DNA of 64,000 nucleotides. It comes from Chlamydia trachomatis. GTDB taxonomy: Bacteria; Chlamydiota; Chlamydiia; Chlamydiales; 2-12-FULL-49-11. The first letter of the stretch is position 1. Each line of letters starts with the position of its first letter. This document shows, piece by piece, positions 42,898 to 51,071 of the stretch. Made by a program: the position numbers and the translations under genes. The notes beneath the pieces are model-generated. The model saw nothing but the letters and a program-made list of their open reading frames with translations. It searched no databases and had not been told where the DNA came from. The stretch lies in NCBI GenBank assembly GCA_945872565.1, contig CAMBZN010000007.1:1-64000 (forward strand), given 5' to 3'.

Positions 42898-44895
42898 TTA
42901 TTTATCTTCTAAGGATGCAACACACCTAAATCCATAAGTTTTATTCATCGATCCGGGGTTATTTCTAAATCTATGTGAGCATCTCATATCATCCACCAAG
43001 CTCTTCCAGCACCCGCCGCGTAGAACTCGATAAACCCCCTGCTTTGGGCCCTTTGGGTTGTCAGGTTCTAGAGCTGACATTTCGTAGTAGCTGTAATCAT
43101 ACCAATCTTCACACCATTCGTAAACGTTTCCTGCCATATCATACAAGCCATTTTTTGAAGGGGGGTAACTCATTACAGGAGTGGTGTCTGCTGAGAAAAA
43201 ATTTGCTTCCGATCGTTCAATTCCATCTCCAAAAGGGAAGATGTTTTTCACATTTCCATTGGTTGCTGCAACTTCCCATTCAGCTTCTGTGGGAAGTCTT
43301 TTTCCCACCCATTCAGCGTATGCTTTAGCCCCATAGTAGCTTACCCCCACAACAGGGTGTTTTGCATAACCAGTTTCAATCATCAACTCACCAGACTGCC
43401 TTTTAATGCGTGATTCTCTTAACATGATGATGTCATTATTAAGATCATCCTTTTCCCCTTCCATCTTGAGTAAAAATTTTAAAAACTGCTCGTTTGTTAC
43501 GGGGTGAATATCCATTGCAAAGGAATTAAGGGTGATTGTATGCTTTGGTTTTTCATCGCGAGCCCCTGTTTCACTACCACGCTCATAGTTGCCTTTTTTA
43601 ATTTCAATGGTGTCTGTAAGAATTGGCTTAATTCCATCTGTAGCTATTTTTTCAGGTCTATAAGCTCTTACCTCAGGTTTTCCTCTAAGAGTGTTTGCAA
43701 GATTGTTATTAAAAACTTCATCTTTAGTATCTTCTAACTGTTTTACCCCTTCGAATTTCATTTTCATTGGGCTGACATTTGATGTACGTGACATCCTTCC
43801 GATTAAATTTTTTTCAAATTCTTCAATCAATGTTTTTGGAGAGTCTTGCTCAATAGGTATTATGGGGGCAGAAGGGGTAGCTTTTTGAGGTATTTTAACT
43901 TTGGCGTAGGACATCTCCTTTAATTCCTCTTTATTCTCAGCCACTGCAAAGACCAGCTCCTTTTCTTCTGCTGCATAACTATAGGCTGATTTTTGCTGAG
44001 GGATAACCACCTCTTCAAGAGAGGTCATAGCACTTGCATCTTTGATAAGGGTTGTTAAATTATCAACTCTTGCAGATGGAATTTGGTGAAGGGTTGCTCG
44101 AACTATCATATCCCAATCAACACTGCTATTTTTGTAGACAGAACTTGGCATCGCAAAATACCCCTCAGGGAGGTATCCCATTAACATGAAGTAGGTTAAA
44201 ACCCCAAAAGCGTAGATATCTGTTTTGAACGAGGGGGTAGTCCCCTCGCTGAATCTTTGCTCTGGAGCTAAAAACGCTACTGTTTGAACGTAGGAGCGCC
44301 TTTGATGGGAAGCTTTGATTCTATCTTTGGATGAGTTAATTAGAGCTTCCATTGCATGGTTTAATACGTAGTTTGCGCCAAGTATTGATGTGATTCCCAC
44401 ATCAGAAAGCTTAATTTTATAACCCTCATCTTTTTTTTGCTGCATAAGGATGTTACTTAATTTTAAACCTCCATGAAACAAAGGTTCTTTCATCATCCCA
44501 TGAGCGTGGATGTAATCAAGAGCAAAGGCAACCTCTCTTAAAATTTGGAGTATTTCCCCTTCTTTTAATCTTTCTGTGCATGTAGAAAGATAATTAGCAA
44601 GGTTCATTGAATTTGGTAATTTATAGGGAATAAAATCTGAAACAATAAACAGTTGATCTCCATAGGAAGATACATTGTGAACAGAGGCGATATTATCGTG
44701 ATCTAAGGATGCGATTTTGGCAATTTCTTTAGTGAATTTCTCTTTAAAGCTTGGATCTTGTAATAATGAACTGGGTAAAAATTTCAAGGCAAAGAGTTTT
44801 TTAATAAACTTATGTTCTGCAAGATAAACTGGGCCTAATGATCCCTCTCCGATGATTCTTTTTATCTCGAAATCGTTAATAGTTTGCCCTTCCAT
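42898..44895 (-). CDS. pkn1: Pkn1-type protein: Ser/Thr kinase-like domain plus FGE-sulfatase-like domain
   Basis: 665 residues. The kinase domain (about 9-290) has the Gly loop GEGSLGPVY, Lys38 in FALKF, the helix-C Glu57, DVG at 165-167 (DFG) and APEQ. The catalytic loop, normally HRDLK, reads HGGLK (141-145), so the catalytic Asp is Gly. This predicts a pseudokinase, though Lys and Asn148 remain. After a variable linker (about 300-440), a formylglycine-generating-enzyme-like C-type lectin domain follows (FAMDIHPVTNEQFLKFL, PVVGVSYYGAKAYAEW, RLPTEAEWEVAA, GNVYEWCEDWY, RVLRGGCW, YGFRCV). The architecture matches chlamydial Pkn1. Shine-Dalgarno AAGGGGCGG. Confidence 0.9.
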   Translation of the reverse strand: MEGQTINDFEIKRIIGEGSLGPVYLAEHKFIKKLFALKFLPSSLLQDPSFKEKFTKEIAKIASLDHDNIASVHNVSSYGDQLFIVSDFIPYKLPNSMNLANYLSTCTERLKEGEILQILREVAFALDYIHAHGMMKEPLFHGGLKLSNILMQQKKDEGYKIKLSDVGITSILGANYVLNHAMEALINSSKDRIKASHQRRSYVQTVAFLAPEQRFSEGTTPSFKTDIYAFGVLTYFMLMGYLPEGYFAMPSSVYKNSSVDWDMIVRATLHQIPSARVDNLTTLIKDASAMTSLEEVVIPQQKSAYSYAAEEKELVFAVAENKEELKEMSYAKVKIPQKATPSAPIIPIEQDSPKTLIEEFEKNLIGRMSRTSNVSPMKMKFEGVKQLEDTKDEVFNNNLANTLRGKPEVRAYRPEKIATDGIKPILTDTIEIKKGNYERGSETGARDEKPKHTITLNSFAMDIHPVTNEQFLKFLLKMEGEKDDLNNDIIMLRESRIKRQSGELMIETGYAKHPVVGVSYYGAKAYAEWVGKRLPTEAEWEVAATNGNVKNIFPFGDGIERSEANFFSADTTPVMSYPPSKNGLYDMAGNVYEWCEDWYDYSYYEMSALEPDNPKGPKQGVYRVLRGGCWKSLVDDMRCSHRFRNNPGSMNKTYGFRCVASLEDK

Positions 44896-44937
44896 ACCGC
44901 CCCTTTTTTCTCATTGGATTATATCTAAATTTCTAGT

Positions 44938-45357
44938 TTAAAAAACACCTAAAAGTTTTAGTAGCAAGAAAGCTGTTAAAAAAACCACTACAAAGGATGC
45001 TCCCCAGACAATATTTTGAGATTTGAATATACTATTAGAGACAGAACCCTCTCGCATTTCAATTCCCCCTAGTCCATAATCGAACCTGCGATCGATTTCA
45101 CTTTCCCGCTCTTTTCTAAAAGATTCAGCATATTCTTTTTCTAAATATTTCAGGTCTAGGTCGAGAAAAATTGCATACTGTCTCATAAAACCTTGAATAT
45201 AAATTGCTGATAATAATTGCTCAGTTTTACCTGCCTCTATTGCCTCTATATACATACTTCTAATTGACGTTGCGTTTTCAACCTCTTTAACTGACAATCC
45301 AAGCTCACATCGTCTTTCTTTGTAAAGCTCGCCAAGGGTCATTGCATCTGAAATCAT
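44938..45357 (-). CDS. rodZ: RodZ-like protein: N-terminal HTH and C-terminal membrane segment
   Basis: About 139 residues. The HTH_25 domain (TLGELYKERRCELGLSVKEV, ATSIRSMYIEAIEAG, YIQGFMRQYAIFLDLDL) is typical of RodZ, the MreB-binding cell-shape protein. A single hydrophobic helix lies at about 115-135, and the protein ends there with no periplasmic domain, as in short chlamydial RodZ (CT009). It is divergent from rnhC as in C. trachomatis. The ATG at 45357 fits the GAGGAAAAGG upstream; an ATG four codons earlier overlaps that site. Confidence 0.85.
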   Translation of the reverse strand: MISDAMTLGELYKERRCELGLSVKEVENATSIRSMYIEAIEAGKTEQLLSAIYIQGFMRQYAIFLDLDLKYLEKEYAESFRKERESEIDRRFDYGLGGIEMREGSVSNSIFKSQNIVWGASFVVVFLTAFLLLKLLGVF

Positions 45358-45399
45358 CCTTTTCCTCATTTGTTTAATAAAAAATAAGAGTAACTGATA

Positions 45400-45428
45400 T
45401 AGACAATTACTGCAATGTTAGGTATTCT
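45400..45428 (+). promoter_or_regulatory. Promoter with leaderless geometry (rnhC)
   Basis: TAGACA (45400-45405), 17 nt, TATTCT (45423-45428), then 7 nt to the ATG at 45436. An ATG at 45415 lies between the boxes and would not be on this transcript. Confidence 0.55.
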
Positions 45429-45435
45429 TCTATTC

Positions 45436-46326
45436 ATGAGTAATTGTTTTGTCACAACCATTGATAGATCTTTAGCGGAGAAAATTGAAGGTGAATTAAT
45501 CGAGAAGGGGTGTGTAATTACGACCCCTCCTAATACTATTTTTTCAGCGAAAATGCCCGGGCTTGCTTGTTGTTTCTATGTTTCTGGGAAATTTACTGTT
45601 CAAGGGAAAGATAAAGATGAGTTTATTCATTTTTACTTAGAACCAACAATTCTTAAAAACCTACATCACTCTCATCCAAAAACAAAAATTGTGATGTCGG
45701 AACGAATCGGTTGTGATGAGGCTGGTAAGGGAGATTTTTTTGGACCTTTGTGTGTTGCAAGTTTTTATTACAACCCGGCTCAAACTGATTTTTTACTAGA
45801 TCTTGGGGTGGATGACTCAAAAGTTTTAAGTGATTTTAAGATTGGCAAGATTGCAGAGGCGTTGAAAAAATCTTGTGAGTATGAAATTTTATCTATTTTT
45901 CCGAAGAAATACAATGAGCTCTATGAAAAGTTTCAAAACCTTAACACCCTTCTTGGGTGGGCTCATGTTAAAGCGATGACAGTGCTTTCAGAAAGAGTTG
46001 GATGCAACTTAGTTTTACTTGATCAGTTTGTGAAGCCCCCCTTTATGCAATCGTTATTGAATAGGACAGGCAACATCCAGATTAAACTTACTGAAAGAAC
46101 TAAAGCTGAGGAGGATATCGCTGTTGCCTGTGCATCTATTCTTGCTCGAGACGCTTTTGTTAAAGGGATGGATAAGCTATCTTTAGATTTTGGGATGCAG
46201 ATTCCTAAAGGGGCATCCAAACAGGTGATTTTAGCGGGAAAAAAATTCCTCTCCATTCATGGGAGAGGAAAATTGGAGGAAGTGTCAAAAATACATTTCA
46301 AGACTTATAAAGATCTATTTATCTAA
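45436..46326 (+). CDS. rnhC: Ribonuclease HIII
   Basis: About 296 residues. An N-terminal substrate-binding domain (TBP-like, 1-80) is followed by the catalytic domain: ERIGCDEAGKGDFFGPL (Asp-Glu-Gly signature), VDDSKVLSD, LGWAHVKAM and ASILARDAFV with the remaining acidic sites. It cuts RNA in RNA/DNA hybrids and replaces RNase HII/HI functions. Corresponds to the C. trachomatis CT008 enzyme. It overlaps the convergent gene by 12 nt. Confidence 0.95.
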   Translation: MSNCFVTTIDRSLAEKIEGELIEKGCVITTPPNTIFSAKMPGLACCFYVSGKFTVQGKDKDEFIHFYLEPTILKNLHHSHPKTKIVMSERIGCDEAGKGDFFGPLCVASFYYNPAQTDFLLDLGVDDSKVLSDFKIGKIAEALKKSCEYEILSIFPKKYNELYEKFQNLNTLLGWAHVKAMTVLSERVGCNLVLLDQFVKPPFMQSLLNRTGNIQIKLTERTKAEEDIAVACASILARDAFVKGMDKLSLDFGMQIPKGASKQVILAGKKFLSIHGRGKLEEVSKIHFKTYKDLFI

Positions 46327-46878
46327 CGAGAATGACTCGATGAAGAAGTTGTAATGATGTTCTTGATAGTTATTGATTTCACATTCCATTGCAAGGAGGT
46401 AAAGGGAGTTATTTGCTTGAATTGCTCGTCCTTTAAAATAGACTGCATCGGTGCGGATGAAAAAATCCATTGCAGGATTTCCATCGACAAGTATTAGATC
46501 AGCAAAAAGGAGCCGGTTGTTAGCGTTTTGAGAAATTAAGGTATTGAGAAAGTGCTCTAAGTTCTTCTTTGCGTCTTCATTTTTTATTTCCCCTGGATAT
46601 TTTGCGATAAGAACCATAAACACTTCTTTTCGTTGATGATCTGCTACATACACATGGTAGCGAAGTTTGTTATCGGTCCCTTTCATTTTCATATCTTGCT
46701 GCATGTGATCAGGGCTTCTTGGGAATGTCGCCTTACAATTTCCCGCCTCTGAGTGTACCTGTTTCCAAGTTTTGAACTCGATTGTTTTTTCATTATCGAC
46801 GCCTTCAGCACACACATTACCCATACCTAATGTTAACAAAAGAGTAGTAAGTAGCATACTTTTTGAAATTTTTCTCAT
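46315..46878 (-). CDS. Hypothetical secreted protein, related to the RDD protein C-domain
   Basis: 187 residues with a clear signal peptide (MRKISKSMLLTTLLLTLGMG, cleavage near VCAEG). The mature domain starts with a Trp-rich lead-in and FPRSPDHM, runs through strands and a helix, and has DGNPAMDFFIR and a late hydrophobic strand (LYLLAME) before the last helix. The same order (FPEEPK; GKYPAMKYLL; LVNTTIYKLEV; final helix) occurs in residues 165-315 of the RDD protein at 4960-5907, so the two share a domain by my reading. Function unknown. Shine-Dalgarno AAGGATAA. Confidence 0.75.
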   Translation of the reverse strand: MRKISKSMLLTTLLLTLGMGNVCAEGVDNEKTIEFKTWKQVHSEAGNCKATFPRSPDHMQQDMKMKGTDNKLRYHVYVADHQRKEVFMVLIAKYPGEIKNEDAKKNLEHFLNTLISQNANNRLLFADLILVDGNPAMDFFIRTDAVYFKGRAIQANNSLYLLAMECEINNYQEHHYNFFIESFSLDK

Positions 46879-46892
46879 ATATTATCCTTATA

Positions 46893-47546
46893 TTATTGAA
46901 TTAAACCTAAAATACTTCCTAGAGTGTTTCCGTCACGAACATCTAGTGAAAATGCAATTGCAACCATAAACTCTATGAAGAAGGCTATTAGTAAGACAAT
47001 TACGCCAGCTATGATGTAGTTCCACAAACTCATCCAAGCTGAAAACCCTTGTACTTCTCCGATGGTATGAAGAGAGATGATAAATTCCCATAAGTAGAAG
47101 ACTATCTGAGCAAACATCAACATAGAAATTAAAGGGGGTAATCCAACTAAAACGTATACTTGAGTAAATGTAACCTGTCCTAGTAATGCGATTAATAGTA
47201 TCCATGAGATAAGGACAAAAACCTCTGGGACTCTTGCGTATGCAGTGGCTGAAAACAGGTCTTTGTAACTTGCTTTTCCTTTGAATAATTTCCCTGCCCA
47301 GTACATAAAAAAAGCAAAGATATACATTATAATATATCCAACAGGGATTGCTAAAACAATCGATGCTAGAACAATCCAACCGTAAGAGAAGTAGAAGCTT
47401 AACTGAAAACCAGTAGCTTGCCTCATTAAATAGACCATTCCTATCACCCAAGCGAGAAAAAGAGGTATTGAGCCTATCTTTTCTTTTGGTAATGATTTGA
47501 TAAATCCCCTTGGATTTACCATAATATTAAATATATTTTTTTTCAT
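46893..47546 (-). CDS. Yip1-domain membrane protein
   Basis: 217 residues with five hydrophobic segments starting at about residue 27. The N-terminal NIMVNPRGFIKSLPKEK (Pro-x-x-x-x-x before helix 1) and the LFKGKASYKDLFSATAYARVPEV loop are typical of bacterial Yip1-domain proteins, which are of unknown function. It precedes the secreted-protein gene by 14 nt, so the two are probably co-transcribed. AGG-containing Shine-Dalgarno at 13 nt is weak. Confidence 0.85.
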   Translation of the reverse strand: MKKNIFNIMVNPRGFIKSLPKEKIGSIPLFLAWVIGMVYLMRQATGFQLSFYFSYGWIVLASIVLAIPVGYIIMYIFAFFMYWAGKLFKGKASYKDLFSATAYARVPEVFVLISWILLIALLGQVTFTQVYVLVGLPPLISMLMFAQIVFYLWEFIISLHTIGEVQGFSAWMSLWNYIIAGVIVLLIAFFIEFMVAIAFSLDVRDGNTLGSILGLIQ

Positions 47547-47581
47547 AAAACAAACCTGTTAATTCTATAAATCGGAATATA

Positions 47582-47617
47582 ATTAATATTTTATTATAAA
47601 ACAATTAAAATATTAAT
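47582..47617. repeat. 11-bp inverted repeat upstream of the Yip1 gene
   Basis: ATTAATATTTT (47582-47592) and AAAATATTAAT (47607-47617) are perfect complements separated by 14 nt. It lies 36 nt from the Yip1 gene start and may be a control site. AT-richness makes chance possible. Confidence 0.35.
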
Positions 47618-47820
47618 ATTTCCTTAATATGCAAAAATAGATTTGGTTACAACCTTTTGAGGGTTCATTTATGAACGATGTTGGTAATAAGGGGGTTGTT
47701 TTAAGTGAAAAAACAATTTACTTGTCAACCTAAGTTATTAATATTCAAATTGAAAATTCGCCGATAATTTTTAGAATTCATTGAATTGAATCTGTGTGCA
47801 TAAAGAAAAAAATGATCTAT

Positions 47821-47849
47821 TTGACGATATAGTTCCATTTTACTATACT
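47821..47849 (+). promoter_or_regulatory. Near-consensus promoter, leaderless geometry (gatC)
   Basis: TTGACG (47821-47826), 17 nt, TATACT (47844-47849), then 6 nt to the ATG at 47856. No Shine-Dalgarno. Confidence 0.7.
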
Positions 47850-47855
47850 GCTTGC

Positions 47856-48164
47856 ATGTCTACATTTAAAACAGAAGATCTTATAGCACTTGAAAATCTT
47901 GCGAAAATTCGCATTTTACCTAAAAATGCCGATCGATTAGTTGAGAACATCAACAAAATTCTCTCTTTTGTCGAAATGTTGCATGAAGTTGATACAGAAA
48001 ACACCCCACCACTTACTCATGTGATTAAAGGGATGAAAGCAAAGCTTGCAGCAGATGTAGTAAAAGACACCCTTCCCACAGAAGAATTTCTAAATAATGC
48101 CCCCTCTCGTATCGGAAGTTTTTTGAAAGTTCCTGTTGTAATCGAAGGAAAGGAGGATGTGTAA
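47856..48164 (+). CDS. gatC: Asp-tRNA(Asn)/Glu-tRNA(Gln) amidotransferase subunit C
   Basis: 102 residues. FKTEDLIALENLAKI at the N-terminus and VEMLHEVDTENTPPLTHV are typical of GatC, the belt that holds GatA to GatB. The longer frame from 47796 adds twenty residues that overlap the promoter; the ATG at 47856 also fits the family length. Overlaps gatA by one base (TAATG). Confidence 0.94.
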   Translation: MSTFKTEDLIALENLAKIRILPKNADRLVENINKILSFVEMLHEVDTENTPPLTHVIKGMKAKLAADVVKDTLPTEEFLNNAPSRIGSFLKVPVVIEGKEDV

Positions 48165-49627
48165 TGTTTTCTCTAAGCGCTATTGAACTCTCTCAAAAAT
48201 TTAAAAACAAAGAATTATCTGCAATAGAAATCACCCGAGCATTCTTAGAAAGAGCTAAAACCGAACCTTATGGAGCTCTTCTTTCTGTATTAGAAGATCG
48301 AGCTTTAAAAAAGGCGGCAGCATTAGATGAACGTCAACGAAATGGTAAATCCCTCGGCCTTCTTGCAGCTGTCCCTGTAATAGTAAAAGATAATATTCAT
48401 ATCAAAGGGGAAATAACAACCTGCGCATCAAAGTTTTTAGAACATTATGTTGCTCCATTTTCCGCAACCGCTATTTTGGAGCTTGAAAAAGAAGATGCTA
48501 TTATTATCGCAAAAGCTAACATGGATGAATTTGCGATGGGATCATCCACTGCTACATCAGCTTACAAACGATGTGACAACCCTTGGAACCAAGAGTTCAC
48601 CCCCGGTGGTTCCTCAGGAGGTGCTGCAGCAGCAGTTGCTGGACTACTTGCCCCTATTTCTTTAGGATCAGATACAGGCGGATCAGTTCGCCAACCTGCC
48701 GCATTTTGTGGAATCTATGGATTTAAACCAACCTACGGAAGGATTTCAAGGCACGGATTAGTTGCATTTGCCTCTTCTTTAGATCAAATCGGCCCCTTTG
48801 CTCGAAATATCAATGATCTAGCATTACTTTCAAATATATTAACTAGTCCTTGTGAAAATGACTCCACCTCCATTCAAACTCTAGCAGAAGATTACCTAAC
48901 CTCTTTAGATGGGGATATCAAACACCTAAAAATTGGTGTTCCTACCGATTTATTAGAAGGAGTACATCCTGAAATTATCGCAGCTTTTGAAGCATTTTTA
49001 ACTACTTTACGTGCCTGTGGCGCAGAAACTGTTGACATTTCTCTTCCACATAACAAGTACTCCGTACCAGTTTATTACATTTTAGCGCCAGCTGAAGCTT
49101 CCACAAACCTTGCACGCTTTGATGGAATTCGATACACCTCTCGAAGTAAACAAGCTAAAACCCTCTCTGAGGTCTATGAACTCTCTAGAACTGAAGGTTT
49201 TGGTCCTGAAGTTGTTCAGAGAATTCTTCTTGGAACCTATGTGTTGTCAGCAGGTTTTCAAGACGCATATTACCGAAAAGCTCAAAAGGTCCGTTATAAA
49301 ATTGTGCAGGATTATGAAAATGCTTTTGAACATTGTGATGTGATTGCATTTCCCACAACCCCTGTTCCAGCTTTTAAACACGGCTCCATTACCGATGCAA
49401 TCACTATGTATAAACAGGATATCTTTACAATCTCAGCAAATATGGCGGGCCTTCCCTCTTTAAGCGTCCCAGCAGGCTTAACAAAAGAGTCTCTTCCAAT
49501 TGGTATTCAAATACAAGCCCCTCAAATGAGGGATGGATTAGTTATGAATGTAGCAAAAGCTTTTGAAATGAGAACTGATTTTCATTCTCTTAAACCCCCA
49601 TCGCTAAAAGGGTGTGACAATGAGTAG
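48164..49627 (+). CDS. gatA: Asp-tRNA(Asn)/Glu-tRNA(Gln) amidotransferase subunit A
   Basis: 487 residues. GatA is the amidase that releases ammonia from glutamine. The Ser-cisSer-Lys triad is visible: Lys in VIVKDNIH, Ser in TPGGSSGGAAA and Ser in SDTGGSVRQPAA. Shine-Dalgarno AAAGGAGG precedes the ATG inside the gatC end. Overlaps gatB by 8 nt. Confidence 0.97.
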   Translation: MFSLSAIELSQKFKNKELSAIEITRAFLERAKTEPYGALLSVLEDRALKKAAALDERQRNGKSLGLLAAVPVIVKDNIHIKGEITTCASKFLEHYVAPFSATAILELEKEDAIIIAKANMDEFAMGSSTATSAYKRCDNPWNQEFTPGGSSGGAAAAVAGLLAPISLGSDTGGSVRQPAAFCGIYGFKPTYGRISRHGLVAFASSLDQIGPFARNINDLALLSNILTSPCENDSTSIQTLAEDYLTSLDGDIKHLKIGVPTDLLEGVHPEIIAAFEAFLTTLRACGAETVDISLPHNKYSVPVYYILAPAEASTNLARFDGIRYTSRSKQAKTLSEVYELSRTEGFGPEVVQRILLGTYVLSAGFQDAYYRKAQKVRYKIVQDYENAFEHCDVIAFPTTPVPAFKHGSITDAITMYKQDIFTISANMAGLPSLSVPAGLTKESLPIGIQIQAPQMRDGLVMNVAKAFEMRTDFHSLKPPSLKGCDNE

Positions 49628-51068
49628 AGATTATGGTGAATTCGATGTGGTAATAGGTCTTGAGATCCATTGCCAACTAAACACAAAGACAAAACTTTTT
49701 GGAAGAGAGCCGAATCATTATGGTGCTGAGCCAAACACTAATATAGGCTACGTGGATACAGGTCAACCTGGAATTTTACCAGTAATCAATAAAGAAGCCG
49801 TCAAAAAAGCTGTTGCTTTTGGTTTAGCAGTGGGAGCAACAATCAACGAAATAAGCTACTTTGATCGAAAATCATATTTTTACCCTGACTGCCCTTTTAA
49901 CTATCAAATTACACAATTCTACCACCCATTAATCACTGGCGGATCAGTCACCTGTGACGTCGATGGAGCAACAAAGACTTTTACTATTGAGCATACTCAT
50001 ATGGAGAATGACTCAGGTAAACTTGTTCACTTCCCTGATTTTACAGGGGTTGATTTTAATCGATCGGGTGCACCATTAATAGAGATTGTTTCAGATCCTT
50101 GTATAAAAACACCGAAGGAGGCATCTGCCTACGCCTCTGCTATCAAATCGATCTTAGAGTATATGGAATGTTCCGATTGCAATATGCAAGAAGGGCATCT
50201 TCGTATGGACGCAAACATCTCTGTAAGACTTAAAAACGAGACAACACTTCGTCCTAAAGCTGAAATAAAAAACATGAACTCTTTTTCCAATATGGAACTT
50301 GCAATCGAAGCAGAAATTCAAAGTCAAATCGATTTTTATAGAAAGCACCCTAATCAACGAATTAAAACAGGGACCTACCGTTTTGATTTAGAAAAGCAAA
50401 AGACCATTTTAATGCGCTCGAAAGAATCTGCTGAAGACTATAGGTACTTTCCTGAACCAGATCTTCCACCGCTTGTGTTAGATAAATCTTTTATAAAAGA
50501 GATTAAAACCAATTTAAAGGAGCTTCCTTCTATAAAAAAAGCTCGTTTTATCAATGAACTTGGTTTAAGTGAGTATTTTGCAGACCTTCTCATTGCTGAT
50601 AAACCACTTTGTGATTTTTTTGAGTCGGGAGTAAATCGATGCACTAATCCTAAAGCTTTTTGTAATTGGGTTGTTGTAGAATTTGCTGCAAGGGCAAATG
50701 AACTAAATATTCATGTAAGGGATTTAGGTGTTTCCTCTCAAAGTATTTCCGATTTAGTCGGCATGATTGAAAGTGGTAAAATCACAGGTAAAATGGCCAA
50801 AGAAATTGCCGACCTGATGATTAAAAATCCAAACTTATCCATCCAAGACCATGTAAATAGCGATGTTAAGTTTAAACCAATGGGTGATTTAGTTGTTTTA
50901 GAAGCGATGATAGACGAAATTATCAAAAACAATCCCGAATCTGTAACTGACTACAAAAACGGAAAAGATAAAGCTTTTCAGTTTCTTGTTGGTCAAGTGA
51001 TGAAAAAAACACAAGGTAGTGCTCTCCCTTCAATAGTTAAGGATATGCTTACAAAAAAAATCACATAA
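49620..51068 (+). CDS. gatB: Asp-tRNA(Asn)/Glu-tRNA(Gln) amidotransferase subunit B
   Basis: 482 residues. GatB activates mischarged Glu-tRNA(Gln) or Asp-tRNA(Asn) with ATP. VIGLEIHCQLNTKTKLF, GQPGILPVIN, FDRKSYFYPDCPFNYQIT, HMENDSGK, EIKNMNSF and the C-terminal helical GatB/YqeY tail are all present. The ATG at 49620 fits AAAAGGG at 8 nt better than the GTG at 49614. It ends 3 nt from the convergent Xer gene. Confidence 0.97.
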   Translation: MSRDYGEFDVVIGLEIHCQLNTKTKLFGREPNHYGAEPNTNIGYVDTGQPGILPVINKEAVKKAVAFGLAVGATINEISYFDRKSYFYPDCPFNYQITQFYHPLITGGSVTCDVDGATKTFTIEHTHMENDSGKLVHFPDFTGVDFNRSGAPLIEIVSDPCIKTPKEASAYASAIKSILEYMECSDCNMQEGHLRMDANISVRLKNETTLRPKAEIKNMNSFSNMELAIEAEIQSQIDFYRKHPNQRIKTGTYRFDLEKQKTILMRSKESAEDYRYFPEPDLPPLVLDKSFIKEIKTNLKELPSIKKARFINELGLSEYFADLLIADKPLCDFFESGVNRCTNPKAFCNWVVVEFAARANELNIHVRDLGVSSQSISDLVGMIESGKITGKMAKEIADLMIKNPNLSIQDHVNSDVKFKPMGDLVVLEAMIDEIIKNNPESVTDYKNGKDKAFQFLVGQVMKKTQGSALPSIVKDMLTKKIT

Positions 51069-51071
51069 AAC

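Larger units (their letters stand above)
47547..47855. other. Intergenic region upstream of gatCAB
   Basis: About 309 bases without a gene. It holds an 11-bp inverted repeat (47582-47617) near the Yip1 start, several ATTAATATT motifs, and the gatC promoter at its right end. The frame upstream of gatC is open to 47796, but that stretch contains the promoter and is not counted as coding. Confidence 0.6.

Noticed and set aside
45415-45435. ATG at 45415 as the start of rnhC
   Set aside because: It lies between the -35 and -10 boxes of the best promoter; the ATG at 45436 fits the promoter.
46933-47451. 172-codon minus-strand frame
   Set aside because: It is another frame of the Yip1 gene, has no ribosome site and shows no membrane-protein or family pattern of its own.
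47547-47855. A tRNA or small RNA in the gap before gatC
   Set aside because: The gap is nearly all A/T with no cloverleaf-like stems or T-loop (GTTCGA-type) sequence.
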